NCBI GenBank assembly: GCA_021155855.1
Contig: JAJNAZ010000002.1
Location: forward strand, 1-64,000
Source: Solirubrobacterales bacterium
GTDB lineage: Bacteria > Actinomycetota > Thermoleophilia > Solirubrobacterales > 70-9
Direction of reading: 5' to 3'
Length of the DNA stretch: 64,000 bases
Shown here: piece after piece, positions 11,536-22,384 of the stretch
Position numbering within the stretch: position 1 is the stretch's first letter
Layout: each line of letters starts with the position of its first letter
Position numbers and translations under genes: made by a program
The notes under the pieces: generated by a model
Databases searched by the model: none
What the model saw: only the letters and a program-made list of their open reading frames with translations
Told to the model about the DNA's origin: nothing

Positions 11536-11575
11536 TAGGCTGCCGCCGCGGTATTATGCCGACTAAACCAATCAA
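11536..11575 (+). promoter_or_regulatory. Candidate promoter (TTCGAC-N16-TAGGCT, 11514-11541) and downstream candidate Rrf2-type operator for the sulfate operon
   Basis: TAGGCT at 11536-11541; TATGCCGACTAAACCAATC resembles an IscR/Rrf2 half-site. Confidence 0.35.
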
Positions 11576-11597
11576 GAAAGGTGGAAAGGAAAACAAC

Positions 11598-12689
11598 ATG
11601 ATTCGCTTCCTTCAGAAGCTTCGTCGCCACGGGGCCGCGGCCGATCCCGCGGATGCGCGGCCCCGCGGCGACGGCCGACTGCTTGCCGCCGGCGCCGCGA
11701 CTGCGGCGCTCGCCCTCGGGATCGCGGCATGCGGTGGTTCCTCCGATGCCAACACGGGTGGTTCGGGAGAGGCCGGGACGATCGACCTGGTCGCCTACTC
11801 GACCCCGCAGACGGCGTATGAGGAGTCGATCGAGCCGGGTTTCGGCGAGACCTCGGAGGGCGCCGACGTCGGCTTCAAGAACTCGTTCGGAGCCTCCGGT
11901 GACCAGTCGCGTGCGGTCGAGGCCGGGCTGCCGGCCGACGTCGTTCACCTGCCGCTCGAGCCCGACATGACGCGGCTGGTCGAGGCCGGGCTGATTGCGG
12001 AGGACTACGAGGACACCGAGTACAACGGCGGCACCCAGAACTCGGTGGTGGTGTTCGTGACCCGCCCGGGCAATCCCGAGGGGATCGACTCGTGGGACGA
12101 CCTGGTCACCGGCGAGGTCGAGGTGATCACCCCGAACCCGTTCACCTCGGGCGGGGCGCGCTGGAACCTGATGGCGGCGTACGGCAGCCAGATCGCACAG
12201 GGCAAATCGGAGGACGAGGCGCTCGACTTCGTCGCCCAGATCCTCGAGAACACACCGGTTCAGGACGCCAGCGCCCGCGATGCGCTGCAGACGTTCATCG
12301 GCGGCAAGGGCGACGTCCTCCTCTCCTACGAGAACGAGGCGATCGGGGCGATCGACGCGGGCGAGGAGCTCGAGTACACGATCCCCGACGAGACGATCCT
12401 GATCGAGACGAAGGCGGCGGTGACCGAGGAGGCGGATGATCCCGAGGCCGCGCAGGCTTTCCTCGACTTCCAGCTCACCGACGAGGGCCAGCGTCTTTGG
12501 GCCGAGAGCGGCTATCGCCCGGTCAACGAGAAGATCCTCGCCGAGTACGAGCAGGACTTCCCGCAACCGAAGGAGCTGTTCACGATCGAGGAGTTCGGCG
12601 GCTGGGAGACGGTCGCGACGGAGTTCTTCGATCCGGAGAACGGCTCGGTGGCCGCGATCGAGCGTGATCTCGGGGTGGCGACGGAGTGA
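11598..12689 (+). CDS. cysP: Sulfate ABC transporter substrate-binding protein (lipoprotein)
   Basis: Lipobox GIAACGGSS; VAYSTPQTAYEE, GASGDQSRAVEAGLPADVVHLPLEPDM; followed by cysTWA. Confidence 0.92.
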   Translation: MIRFLQKLRRHGAAADPADARPRGDGRLLAAGAATAALALGIAACGGSSDANTGGSGEAGTIDLVAYSTPQTAYEESIEPGFGETSEGADVGFKNSFGASGDQSRAVEAGLPADVVHLPLEPDMTRLVEAGLIAEDYEDTEYNGGTQNSVVVFVTRPGNPEGIDSWDDLVTGEVEVITPNPFTSGGARWNLMAAYGSQIAQGKSEDEALDFVAQILENTPVQDASARDALQTFIGGKGDVLLSYENEAIGAIDAGEELEYTIPDETILIETKAAVTEEADDPEAAQAFLDFQLTDEGQRLWAESGYRPVNEKILAEYEQDFPQPKELFTIEEFGGWETVATEFFDPENGSVAAIERDLGVATE

Positions 12690-12732
12690 GGCGGAGCGAA
12701 GCGAAGCCGAGCAGCGCCGCCGTTGAGGCGCC

Positions 12733-13578
12733 GTGATGAGTCAAGGGGCCGTTGCCACTGCGAAGGCACCCCCGAGGCCGGGCCATCGGCTCGGCCTCGG
12801 GGGCCCGGGCCTCACCCGAGGCCTGGTCGTCGGCTACCTGAGCCTGATGGTGCTGCTGCCGGTCGCGGCAGTCGCTGCCACCTCGCTCGAGGGCGGCATC
12901 GGCGCGTTCTGGGACGCGGTCTCCGCGCCCCAGGCCGTGGCTGCTCTGAAGCTCACCGTGATCTCGTCGCTGATCGTGGTCGCGATCAACGTCGTCTTCG
13001 GCACCGCGATCGCGTGGGTGCTGGTCCGCGACCAGTTCCCAGGCAAGCGCTTCGTCAACTCGCTCGTCGATTTGCCGTTTGCCCTGCCGACGATCGTCGC
13101 CGGCCTCGTCCTGCTCGCCCTCTACGGCGAGACCGGGATCCTCGGAATCGAGGGCATCTCGTTCACCCGTGTCGGCGTGGTGATGGCGCTGCTGTTCGTC
13201 ACCTTGCCGTTCGTGATCCGCAGCGTGCAGCCGGTGCTGCTCGAGCTCGACGCCGAGATGGAAGAGGCGGCCGCCTCGCTCGGCGCGCGGCCGCTGACGA
13301 TCTTCCGCCGCATCGTGCTCCCGAACCTCGCCCCGGCGATCGTCGCCGGCGCCGCCCTCGCCTTCGCCAGGTCGGTGGGCGAGTTCGGCTCACTGGTCCT
13401 GATCTCAGGCAACATCCCCTTCGAGACCGAGGTCTCCTCCGTCTACATCTTCGGCCAGATCGAGAGCGGCAACACCGAGAGCGCCGCCGCGGTCTCGGTC
13501 GTCCTGCTGGCGATCTCGGTCGGCATGCTGTTTTTGATCAACCTGCTCGGACGCCGGATGCTGCGCCATGGCAGTTAG
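12733..13578 (+). CDS. cysT: Sulfate ABC transporter permease
   Basis: Multi-TM permease with EEAAASLGARPLTIFRRIVLPNLAPAI EAA loop. Confidence 0.93.
   Translation: MMSQGAVATAKAPPRPGHRLGLGGPGLTRGLVVGYLSLMVLLPVAAVAATSLEGGIGAFWDAVSAPQAVAALKLTVISSLIVVAINVVFGTAIAWVLVRDQFPGKRFVNSLVDLPFALPTIVAGLVLLALYGETGILGIEGISFTRVGVVMALLFVTLPFVIRSVQPVLLELDAEMEEAAASLGARPLTIFRRIVLPNLAPAIVAGAALAFARSVGEFGSLVLISGNIPFETEVSSVYIFGQIESGNTESAAAVSVVLLAISVGMLFLINLLGRRMLRHGS
12769..12803 (+). other. Strong RNA hairpin in the 5' coding region of cysT
   Basis: CCCCCGAGGCC (12769-12779) pairs perfectly with GGCCTCGGGGG (12793-12803). Confidence 0.8.
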
Positions 13579-14497
13579 CGCCACCGACAGCGGCGCCCGG
13601 AACATCGTCGACGGCGGGCGGGCAGCGCGCTACGGGCTCCGCACGGTGGCGCTCGGCTACCTCGGGCTGCTGCTGGTGATCCCGGTGGCGCTGATCTTCT
13701 ACAAGGCGTTCGAGGACGGCTTCGCGGTCGCCTGGGAGGCGGTGACCACCCCCGAGGCCCAGCACGCGATCTACCTCACCGTGCTCATGGTCGTGATCTC
13801 GATCCCGATCACCACCGTGTTCGGGATCGCGGCCGCGCTGGTCATCGTCCGCCAGCGGTTTCGTGGCCGGGCGCTGCTCAACGCGGCGATCGACATGCCG
13901 TTCGCGATCTCGCCGGTCGTCATCGGCCTCTCGCTGGTGCTGCTGTACGGCAGCCGCGACGGCTGGTTCGGCCAGGACCTGGCAGCGGCGGGGATCGAGG
14001 TGATCTTCACCCCGGTCGGGATGGCGCTGGCGACGATGTTCGTCGCGCTGCCGTTCGTGGTGCGGGAAGTGATCCCGGTGTTGCAGGAGATCGGCGACGA
14101 TCAGGAGCAGGCTGCCTCGACGCTTGGCGCCGGCCCCTGGCAGACGTTCTGGCGGATCACGCTGCCCTCGATTCGCTGGGGCGTCACCTACGGCGTCGTG
14201 CTCGCAACGGCGAGGGCGCTGGGCGAGTTCGGCGCGGTCGCGGTGGTCTCGGGCCGGATCTCCGGCTCGACCGAGACCATGCCCCTCTACCTACGCAGGC
14301 TGTTCGACACCTTCAACGTCTCGGGTGCGTACGCGGCCGCGGTCGTGCTGGCACTGCTCGCCCTCACCGTTCTGTTCGCAATGAACTTCATCCAACGCCG
14401 GGACCGGGCGATCCTCGCCGGTCCGAGTGTCGCCACCGAGCCCGGCGCCGTCGTCCCCCACCTCGACGTCACTGACGACAAGGAGAACCCGCGATGA
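13568..14497 (+). CDS. cysW: Sulfate ABC transporter permease
   Basis: Multi-TM permease with [31 protein letters not shown] loop. Confidence 0.93.
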   Translation: MAVSATDSGARNIVDGGRAARYGLRTVALGYLGLLLVIPVALIFYKAFEDGFAVAWEAVTTPEAQHAIYLTVLMVVISIPITTVFGIAAALVIVRQRFRGRALLNAAIDMPFAISPVVIGLSLVLLYGSRDGWFGQDLAAAGIEVIFTPVGMALATMFVALPFVVREVIPVLQEIGDDQEQAASTLGAGPWQTFWRITLPSIRWGVTYGVVLATARALGEFGAVAVVSGRISGSTETMPLYLRRLFDTFNVSGAYAAAVVLALLALTVLFAMNFIQRRDRAILAGPSVATEPGAVVPHLDVTDDKENPR

Positions 14498-15489
14498 GCA
14501 TCAAGGTTGAGAACGCCCGCAAGCAATTCGGCGACTTCGTCGCCCTCGACGACGTCTCGCTCGAGGTCCGCGACGGATCGCTGACCGCCCTGCTCGGCCC
14601 GTCCGGCAGCGGCAAGTCGACGCTGCTGCGGGTGATCGCGGGGCTCGAAGCGCCCGACGCCGGTCGCGTGCTGATCTCCGGCGAGGACATGACCCAGGTG
14701 CCGGTGCAGAACCGCAACGTCGGCTTCTGCTTTCAGCACTACGCCGCGTTCAAGCACATGACCGTGCGCGATAACGTCGCCTTCGGCCTCCAGATCCGCA
14801 AGCGGCCGAAGGAGGAGATCGCCGAGCGCGTGCACGAGCTGCTCGAGCTGGTCCAGCTCGAGGGCTGGGTCGACCGCTATCCGTCGCAGCTCTCCGGCGG
14901 CCAGCGCCAGCGGATGGCGCTCGCCAGGGCGCTCGCGGTGGAGCCGAAGGTGCTGTTGCTGGACGAGCCCTTCGGGGCACTCGACGCGCGGGTGCGGATG
15001 GAGCTTCGCCAGTGGCTGCGTCGCCTCCACGACGAGGTCCATGTGACGACGATCTTCGTCACCCACGACCAGGAGGAGGCGATGGACGTCGCCGAGCAGA
15101 TCGTGGTCATGAACGAGGGCGCGGTCGAGCAGGCGGGCCGCCCGACCGACCTCTACGACCACCCGGCGACGGAGTTCGTGATGAGCTTCGTCGGTACCGC
15201 CAACAGGATCGGCTCGCTGCTAGTGCGCCCGCACGACGTGCAGCTCGCTCACGTTCCGTCCTCGACCTCCGAGGAGGCGATGATCGACCGGATCGTTCGC
15301 CTCGGCTTCGAGGTCCGGGTCGAGATGACGCTCGGCGACGGCAACCCGCTGATCGCGCAGCTCACCCGATCGCAGGTCGACGAGCTCGAGCTCGCTGACG
15401 GGCAGATCGTCTACGTGCTCCCGAGCCGGGCGCGGGTGTTTGACGAGAACGGCTCCGAACCCCGAACGGAGGAGCTCGCGCTGGCGTGA
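14494..15489 (+). CDS. cysA: Sulfate ABC transporter ATP-binding protein
   Basis: Walker A GPSGSGKS, signature [15 protein letters not shown], Walker [13 protein letters not shown]. Confidence 0.95.
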   Translation: MSIKVENARKQFGDFVALDDVSLEVRDGSLTALLGPSGSGKSTLLRVIAGLEAPDAGRVLISGEDMTQVPVQNRNVGFCFQHYAAFKHMTVRDNVAFGLQIRKRPKEEIAERVHELLELVQLEGWVDRYPSQLSGGQRQRMALARALAVEPKVLLLDEPFGALDARVRMELRQWLRRLHDEVHVTTIFVTHDQEEAMDVAEQIVVMNEGAVEQAGRPTDLYDHPATEFVMSFVGTANRIGSLLVRPHDVQLAHVPSSTSEEAMIDRIVRLGFEVRVEMTLGDGNPLIAQLTRSQVDELELADGQIVYVLPSRARVFDENGSEPRTEELALA

Positions 15490-15511
15490 GGCCGGCCGGG
15501 TCGGGTTGCCG

Positions 15512-15643
15512 ATGAGCCTCGCGGAACTAGTCGCCTGGGCGATGTTCGCCGTTCTGATCGGCTGGCTCGGCTTCGTGCTCTACGCGACCTTCCACCAGCT
15601 CGACGGCGAAACGCGGGAGCTGCACCGACGCGACCGCGAGTGA
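15512..15643 (+). CDS. Small single-TM membrane protein (43 aa)
   Basis: MSLAELVAWAMFAVLIGWLGFVLYATFHQLDGETRELHRRDRE, co-directional after cysA. Confidence 0.5.
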   Translation: MSLAELVAWAMFAVLIGWLGFVLYATFHQLDGETRELHRRDRE

Positions 15644-15659
15644 GGCGACGCTCGTCGGC

Positions 15660-16160
15660 TCACGGGCCCTCGGGCCCGTGGTGAAAGCGCGCCGGCGCGC
15701 GTCCGCTGGTGGCCTCCGGATGCGAGGCGAGCGTCTCGATCGGCTCCGGCAGCCGGTCGGCGACTACGTCGGCCAGGGTCACGGTTTCGAGCACTTGACG
15801 GATGTTCGCGCGCAGCGCCAGCCACACCTCGCGCAGCGGCCGCGAGCCGCCCCGGTACTCGACTTCGTCGGCCGCCTCGCCGCGAACGGTGGCCAGCGGC
15901 CCCTCGACCGCCCGGATCACCTCCGCCAGGGTGACGTCGTCCGGGTCGCGACCGAGCCAATAGCCGCCGTCGGCGCCGCGTCGGCTCTGCACCAGCCCGT
16001 GCACGCGCAGCTCGCCGAGGATGTTCTCGAGGAAGCGCACGGGAATCGCCTGCGCGGCGGCGACCAGCTCGCCCTTCGCCGGCTCATCCTCCGATGCGCC
16101 GAGCGACGCCAGCTCCACCATCGCCCGCACCGCATAGTCCGCCTTCGCCGAGACTCGCAC
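15660..16160 (-). CDS. Rrf2-family transcriptional regulator
   Basis: VRVSAKADYAVRAMVELASL...IPVRFLENILGELRVHGLVQSRRGADGGYWLGRDPDDVTLAEVIRAVEGPLA; start GTG 16160. Confidence 0.9.
   Translation of the reverse strand: MRVSAKADYAVRAMVELASLGASEDEPAKGELVAAAQAIPVRFLENILGELRVHGLVQSRRGADGGYWLGRDPDDVTLAEVIRAVEGPLATVRGEAADEVEYRGGSRPLREVWLALRANIRQVLETVTLADVVADRLPEPIETLASHPEATSGRAPARFHHGPEGP
15661..15680. terminator. Hairpin between convergent cys operon and rrf2
   Basis: CACGGGCCC-TC-GGGCCCGTG perfect 9-bp inverted repeat at the convergent 3' ends; no U-tract. Confidence 0.5.
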
Positions 16161-16208
16161 CAGGTCAACTCTAGGCGGGGCGCAGACCGCCCGCTCTACG
16201 ATGCTGTT

Positions 16209-16282
16209 GCCCCCGTAGCTCAACTGGCCAGAGCAGTCGGCTTTTACCCGAAAGGTTGAGAGTTCGAGTCTCTCCGGGGGCA
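16209..16282 (+). tRNA. tRNA-Lys (anticodon UUU)
   Basis: Full cloverleaf: GCCCCCG/CGGGGGC acceptor, GCTC/GAGC D stem, loop CTTTTAC, GAGAG-TTCGAGT-CTCTC T arm; CCA not encoded. Confidence 0.95.
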
Positions 16283-16380
16283 CTGCCGGCGCGGCCGCAT
16301 CCCGCTGGCCGGCTTCGCCGTCCTTGCGCTCTCCGGCATCACCCTCGCGATCTACGCGAACGTTCCGCGGACCCCCGGGA

Positions 16381-17061
16381 TCACGAAGCGACCCCCGCCC
16401 GATACGTCCTGACCTCGTCGAGGACCACCCGACCGCCGACCTCGGCGACGCCGTCGTCGAGCGGACAGCCGTAGATGATCGATCCGCGTCCCTGGTGGAT
16501 CTCGAGCTCGAGGCCGAGCCGGGTCACCAATCTCAGCGCCGCTGCCCCGGTGGCCTCGTCCTCCGCGATCCCCTCATGGGGCGCGAAGACACGCTCGCGG
16601 ATCCTGCCCGCGTCCCGGTCGAGCCAGGCCCAGACGCCGACGTCGCCGTAGCCCTCGGGTGCGCTTTCGAGCGCCTCGACCTCCGCCGGAGCCCCGAGCT
16701 CGAGAAACTCGAACTGCGGCGCCCATTCCGCCCTCGCCGAGATGTACGTCAGCTCTTTCGTGAACCGTACCCCGACCTCGCCGGCGGGAGGGCGCAGAAT
16801 CCCCGCGGGAGCGCGGGTCTCACGCAGCAGCCACGCGGTCCCGACCAGCGGATGCCCCGCCAGCGGCAGCTCGACCTTTGGCGTGAAGATCCGCAACTCG
16901 CCTCGCTCGAGATCGTCGACGAACACCGTCTCGGAGAAGCCGAGCTCGTGGGCGACCGCCTGGCGCTCGGTCTCGGGGACCTCGCCCCCGTCGAGGAAAA
17001 CTCCGAGGGGGTTGCCGTCATTGCCGTTCGCGCCGCAGAACACCCTCAGCACGTGGAGCAC
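16381..17061 (-). CDS. PhzF-family isomerase/epimerase
   Basis: VLRVFCGANGNDGNPLGVFLDG...LPLAGHPLVGTAWLL...DEATGAAALRL. Confidence 0.88.
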   Translation of the reverse strand: MLHVLRVFCGANGNDGNPLGVFLDGGEVPETERQAVAHELGFSETVFVDDLERGELRIFTPKVELPLAGHPLVGTAWLLRETRAPAGILRPPAGEVGVRFTKELTYISARAEWAPQFEFLELGAPAEVEALESAPEGYGDVGVWAWLDRDAGRIRERVFAPHEGIAEDEATGAAALRLVTRLGLELEIHQGRGSIIYGCPLDDGVAEVGGRVVLDEVRTYRAGVAS

Positions 17062-17111
17062 GCCGGCAGCCTAGCGGCGCCGGCCGCCTTGGAGGCCTCT
17101 CAGCCCCCTCT

Positions 17112-18736
<1,625 letters not shown>

Positions 18737-18740
<4 letters not shown>

Positions 18741-19354
18741 GGATCGATCCTAACCCGCCGCGGGTTCGACTCGTCGACGCGCGCCCGCCCGGCGGCGATC
18801 AGGCGGATCCCCTCCGGCAGCAGCAGATGCTCGATTCGGTGGATCTCCGCCTCGAGCGCCTCGCGGTTGCGATCCGGCGGCACGGGCACCGGGCGCTGGA
18901 GCAGGATCGGCCCCGAGTCCATTCCCTCGTCGACGAAGTGCACCGTCACTCCCGTGACCCAGACCCCGTGCTCGAGTGCCCGGCCGATCGCATCGAGGCC
19001 GGGAAACGACGGCAGCAGCGCCGGATGGACGTTGACGATCCGATTCTCGAACCGGCGCACGAAGTCCCGGCTGAGGAGCTGCATGTAGCCGGCGAGGACG
19101 ACGAGATCGACCTCCCGCTCGGTGAGCCAGTCCGCGAGCGCGAGGTCGCGCGCCCCCCGGTCCGCGAAACGCTGACTCGCGAAGGTCGCGGTCTCGATCC
19201 CCGCGTCGGCGGCCCGCTCGAGCGCGGGCGCGGCGGGCTTGTCGGAGCCCACTGCGACCACCTCGATCCCGTTGCGACCGTGGACCTGGTCGAGGATCGC
19301 CTGCAGGTTGGTGCCCGCGCCGGAGGCGAGCACCGCGACCCGGAACGAGCTCAC
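18737..19354 (-). CDS. purN: Phosphoribosylglycinamide formyltransferase
   Basis: VAVLASGAGTNLQAIL...LAGYMQLLSRDFVRRFENRIVNVHPALLPSFPG. Confidence 0.96.
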
Positions 19355-20886
19355 GCGGCGACCTTCAGTTTCGGGAAGCGGCCTCCGGTCGATCGCAGCC
19401 TCCCGCCGGCGATCAGGGCGTCGACCTCGCGCAACAGATCGCCGGCCCGCCAGTCATCGAAGGCGCCGTAGCCGGGGAGCTCGTCGTAGCGGTACTTGCG
19501 CACCACCTTGCTGCGACCGCCGCGAAGGATCTCGACGGCGCGCGTGCGCCCGACGGCCGGTTGGGCCTCGCGAACAACGCGCATCACCGCTTGCTCGACG
19601 CTCGGCCGGTCGGCCTCGGGAGCTCGGCGCTCGGCGCTCGGGCTCCCCATCGGGGGCCAGGACCGAGGACCGAGGACCGAGGACCCCGAGCACACGTCAC
19701 AGCATCGTCCCGTCGCCTCGGGCTCCGACCGATCCCCGAAGTGGCTCAGGATCGCCCTGCGTCGACAGACCTCCCCTTCGACGAAACCCCATACCTCGCG
19801 GTATTGGCGCCAGCGGTGGCGCTTGGCCTCGGGGTCGTCGACCTGGTTGATGAAGAACACGTGCAGGCCCTTGTCACGCTTCTCGGCCAGCAGCACGCAG
19901 CGCGAGGGCCGTCCGTCGCGCCCCCCGCGCCCGGCCTCCTGGTAGTAGGCCTCCAGCGAGGAGGGCACGCTCTCGTGGATCACCGTGCGTACGTCGGCCT
20001 TGTCGACACCCATGCCGAAGGCGTTGGTGGCGACGACCACGGGTGTCTCGCCGGACATGAACGCCCGCTGCGCCGCGGCCCTCGGTCCGCGATCCATGCC
20101 GGCGTGATAGGCGGGGACCGGGTGGCCGAGCTCGCGACCGAGCCGGGCGGCGGTCTCCTCGGTCTTGCGCCGGGTGCCGGCGTAGACGATCGCGGGCAGC
20201 GCCCCGGGCTCGGAGAGCAGCGTCCGCGTCGCCTCGTGCTTGGCGCGCGCCGAGCCGACACCGACCACGTCGTAGGAGAGGTTGGGGCGGTCGAAGCCGG
20301 TCGTGATCCGTGCCGGATCGCGAAGCCCGAGGCGACGGACGACGTCGCCCGCGACCCGCGGGGTCGCGGTCGCGGTGGCGGCGAACACCGACCGGGCTCC
20401 GAGCGTTCGCGCTACCTCGCCGAGCCGGAAGTACTCGGGCCGGAAGTCGTGTCCCCACTGGCTCACGCAGTGCGCCTCGTCGACGACGAAGAGGCCGATC
20501 CGAGCCGGGCGCAGGCGCTCGACGAAACCTGGGGTGGCGAAGCGCTCCGGGGCAACGAAGAGCATTCGCACCTCGCCGGAGAGCGCGCGCCCGAGCGCGG
20601 TGCGGTTCTCGGCCGGATTGCGCTGGGCGTTGATCAGCGCCGCGCGCCCGTTGAGGCTCTCGACCTGGTCCTGCATCAGCGAGACCAGCGGCGAGACGAC
20701 CACCGCCAGCTCCTCGGTGATCAGGGCGGGAAGCTGGTAGCAGAGCGACTTGCCGGCCCCGGTCGGCATCACCAGCAGCACGTCGCGACCGGCGACGGCG
20801 ACCGCGACCGCCTCCGCCTGCCCCGGCCGGAAGCCGGGATGCCCGAAGTGGCGCTGGAGCGCCGCGCTGAGGTCGAGGCCGGTCAA
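19351..20886 (-). CDS. recQ: RecQ-family ATP-dependent DNA helicase
   Basis: PTGAGKSLCYQLPAL, DEAHCVSQWGHDFRPEY, QEAGRGGRDG, RCCDVC zinc motif. Confidence 0.93.
   Translation of the reverse strand: MTGLDLSAALQRHFGHPGFRPGQAEAVAVAVAGRDVLLVMPTGAGKSLCYQLPALITEELAVVVSPLVSLMQDQVESLNGRAALINAQRNPAENRTALGRALSGEVRMLFVAPERFATPGFVERLRPARIGLFVVDEAHCVSQWGHDFRPEYFRLGEVARTLGARSVFAATATATPRVAGDVVRRLGLRDPARITTGFDRPNLSYDVVGVGSARAKHEATRTLLSEPGALPAIVYAGTRRKTEETAARLGRELGHPVPAYHAGMDRGPRAAAQRAFMSGETPVVVATNAFGMGVDKADVRTVIHESVPSSLEAYYQEAGRGGRDGRPSRCVLLAEKRDKGLHVFFINQVDDPEAKRHRWRQYREVWGFVEGEVCRRRAILSHFGDRSEPEATGRCCDVCSGSSVLGPRSWPPMGSPSAERRAPEADRPSVEQAVMRVVREAQPAVGRTRAVEILRGGRSKVVRKYRYDELPGYGAFDDWRAGDLLREVDALIAGGRLRSTGGRFPKLKVAA
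19614..19694 (+). repeat. Two opposite-polarity heptamer arrays (cCTCGG-type, then GGACCGA x3 + GGACCCC) inside recQ
   Basis: CCTCGGG/AGCTCGG/CGCTCGG/CGCTCGG (19614-19641) and GGACCGA repeats (19660-19687) in exact 7-nt register. Confidence 0.85.
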
Positions 20887-20935
20887 GGGTCAGAGGATCT
20901 ACGCCGCCGCGGCGGAGACTTCGCCCCCCGCCCGA

Positions 20936-22384
20936 TCAGCGCGCGCCCTGGCCGACCGGCAGCTCCTCGAGCGCGAACTTGCCGTTCCCTTCACCGTCGT
21001 CGCCGAGCGGGTAGTCACCCGTGAAGCAGGCGTCGCAGTGGACCTTGCGTGGCGTCCCGACCGCCTCGTAGACGCCGTCGAGCGAAAGATAGGCGAGCGA
21101 GTCGGCGCCGAGCTCGGCCGCGATCTCGTCCACCGTGCGGTCGTGGGCGATCATCTCCTCGCGGCTCGACATGTCGACGCCGTAGTGGCAGGGGTTGCGG
21201 ATCGGCGGCGCCGAGATCCGCAGGTGGACCTCCTCGGCGCCCGCGTCGCGAAGCATGCCGATGATCTGGCGGGTCGTGTTCCCACGCACGATCGAATCGT
21301 CGACGACCACGACCCGCTTCCCGGAGACGATCTCGGGCAGCGGGTTGAACTTCATCCTCAGGCCGTGCTTGCGCAGCTCCTGGCCCGGCTGGATGAAGGT
21401 GCGGGCGACGTAGCGGTTCTTGATCAGTCCGTCGTCCTTGGCCAGCCCGGAGGCGCGTGCGTACCCGTTCGCGGCCGGGTTGCCGGAGTCGGGGACCGAG
21501 ATCACCAGATCGGCGTCGGCGGGCGCCTCGCGCGCGAGGATCTCGCCCATCCGACCGCGCACCTCCTGCAGCACCCGGCCCTCGAGGCGGGAGTCGGGAC
21601 GGGAGAAATAGATGTGCTCGAAGACGCAGTGCGCGGGCCGGTCGGTGGGCATGATCTGGCGCGTCTCGAGGCCGTCCTCGGTGAGCGCCACCAGCTCGCC
21701 GGGCCCGACCTCCCGCATCAGCTCGGCGCCGATGATGTCGAAGGCGCAGCTCTCCGATGCGACGCAGAAGCGGCCGCCGAGCTTGCCCAGCGACAGAGGC
21801 CGGACTCCGTGCGGGTCCCGAAATGCGACTACCGCCCGTTTCGTCATCACCACGGTCGAGTAGGCCCCGCGCAGCCGGGGCATCACGGCGGCGACCGCGT
21901 TCTCGATCGGCCGTGCCTCCTCGATTGAGAGCAGCGCGGCAATGATCTCCGAATCCGAGGTGCCGCGGAACTCGATCCCGCGGTCGCGGAGCTCGTTGTA
22001 GAGCTCGACCGCATTGGTCAGGTTGCCGTTGTGAGCGAGCGCCAGCTCACGCCCGTCGTCGCGCCACACCGGCTGCGAGTTCTCCCACGACCCGCCGCCG
22101 GTGGTCGAGTAGCGGACGTGGCCGATCGCCATGTCGCCGTCCAGGGCATGCAGCTTCTGCTCGTCGAACACCTGGGAGACGAGGCCGGTCTCGCGCAGGG
22201 TGGTGATATGGCCGCCCTCGTCGCAGCTGGCGATCCCCGCCGACTCCTGGCCGCGATGCTGAAGCGCGTAGAGGGCGAAGTAGGCGAGCCGGGCAGGGTC
22301 GCGACCCGGCGCGTAAACGCCGAAGACGCCGCACTCATCGCGCGGTCCGTCGCGGTCGGGCATCGGCCGCTCGGTGTGATTCAT
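20936..22384 (-). CDS. purF: Amidophosphoribosyltransferase
   Basis: DECGVFGVYAPG...QHRGQESAGIASCD...VVVVDDSIVRGNTTRQI. Confidence 0.96.
   Translation of the reverse strand: MNHTERPMPDRDGPRDECGVFGVYAPGRDPARLAYFALYALQHRGQESAGIASCDEGGHITTLRETGLVSQVFDEQKLHALDGDMAIGHVRYSTTGGGSWENSQPVWRDDGRELALAHNGNLTNAVELYNELRDRGIEFRGTSDSEIIAALLSIEEARPIENAVAAVMPRLRGAYSTVVMTKRAVVAFRDPHGVRPLSLGKLGGRFCVASESCAFDIIGAELMREVGPGELVALTEDGLETRQIMPTDRPAHCVFEHIYFSRPDSRLEGRVLQEVRGRMGEILAREAPADADLVISVPDSGNPAANGYARASGLAKDDGLIKNRYVARTFIQPGQELRKHGLRMKFNPLPEIVSGKRVVVVDDSIVRGNTTRQIIGMLRDAGAEEVHLRISAPPIRNPCHYGVDMSSREEMIAHDRTVDEIAAELGADSLAYLSLDGVYEAVGTPRKVHCDACFTGDYPLGDDGEGNGKFALEELPVGQGAR

Noticed and set aside
12690-12732. GCGAAGCGAAGCC pentamer-like repeat in the cysP-cysT gap
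   Set aside because: Only about two imperfect copies; likely chance in GC-rich spacer.
15660-16283. 207-aa Rrf2 ORF starting inside the tRNA
   Set aside because: Overlaps tRNA-Lys; conserved Rrf2 start is GTG 16160.
19614-19694. Heptamer arrays as CRISPR or mini-CRISPR
   Set aside because: Unit is 7 nt without spacers and lies in a coding frame; no cas genes in the window.
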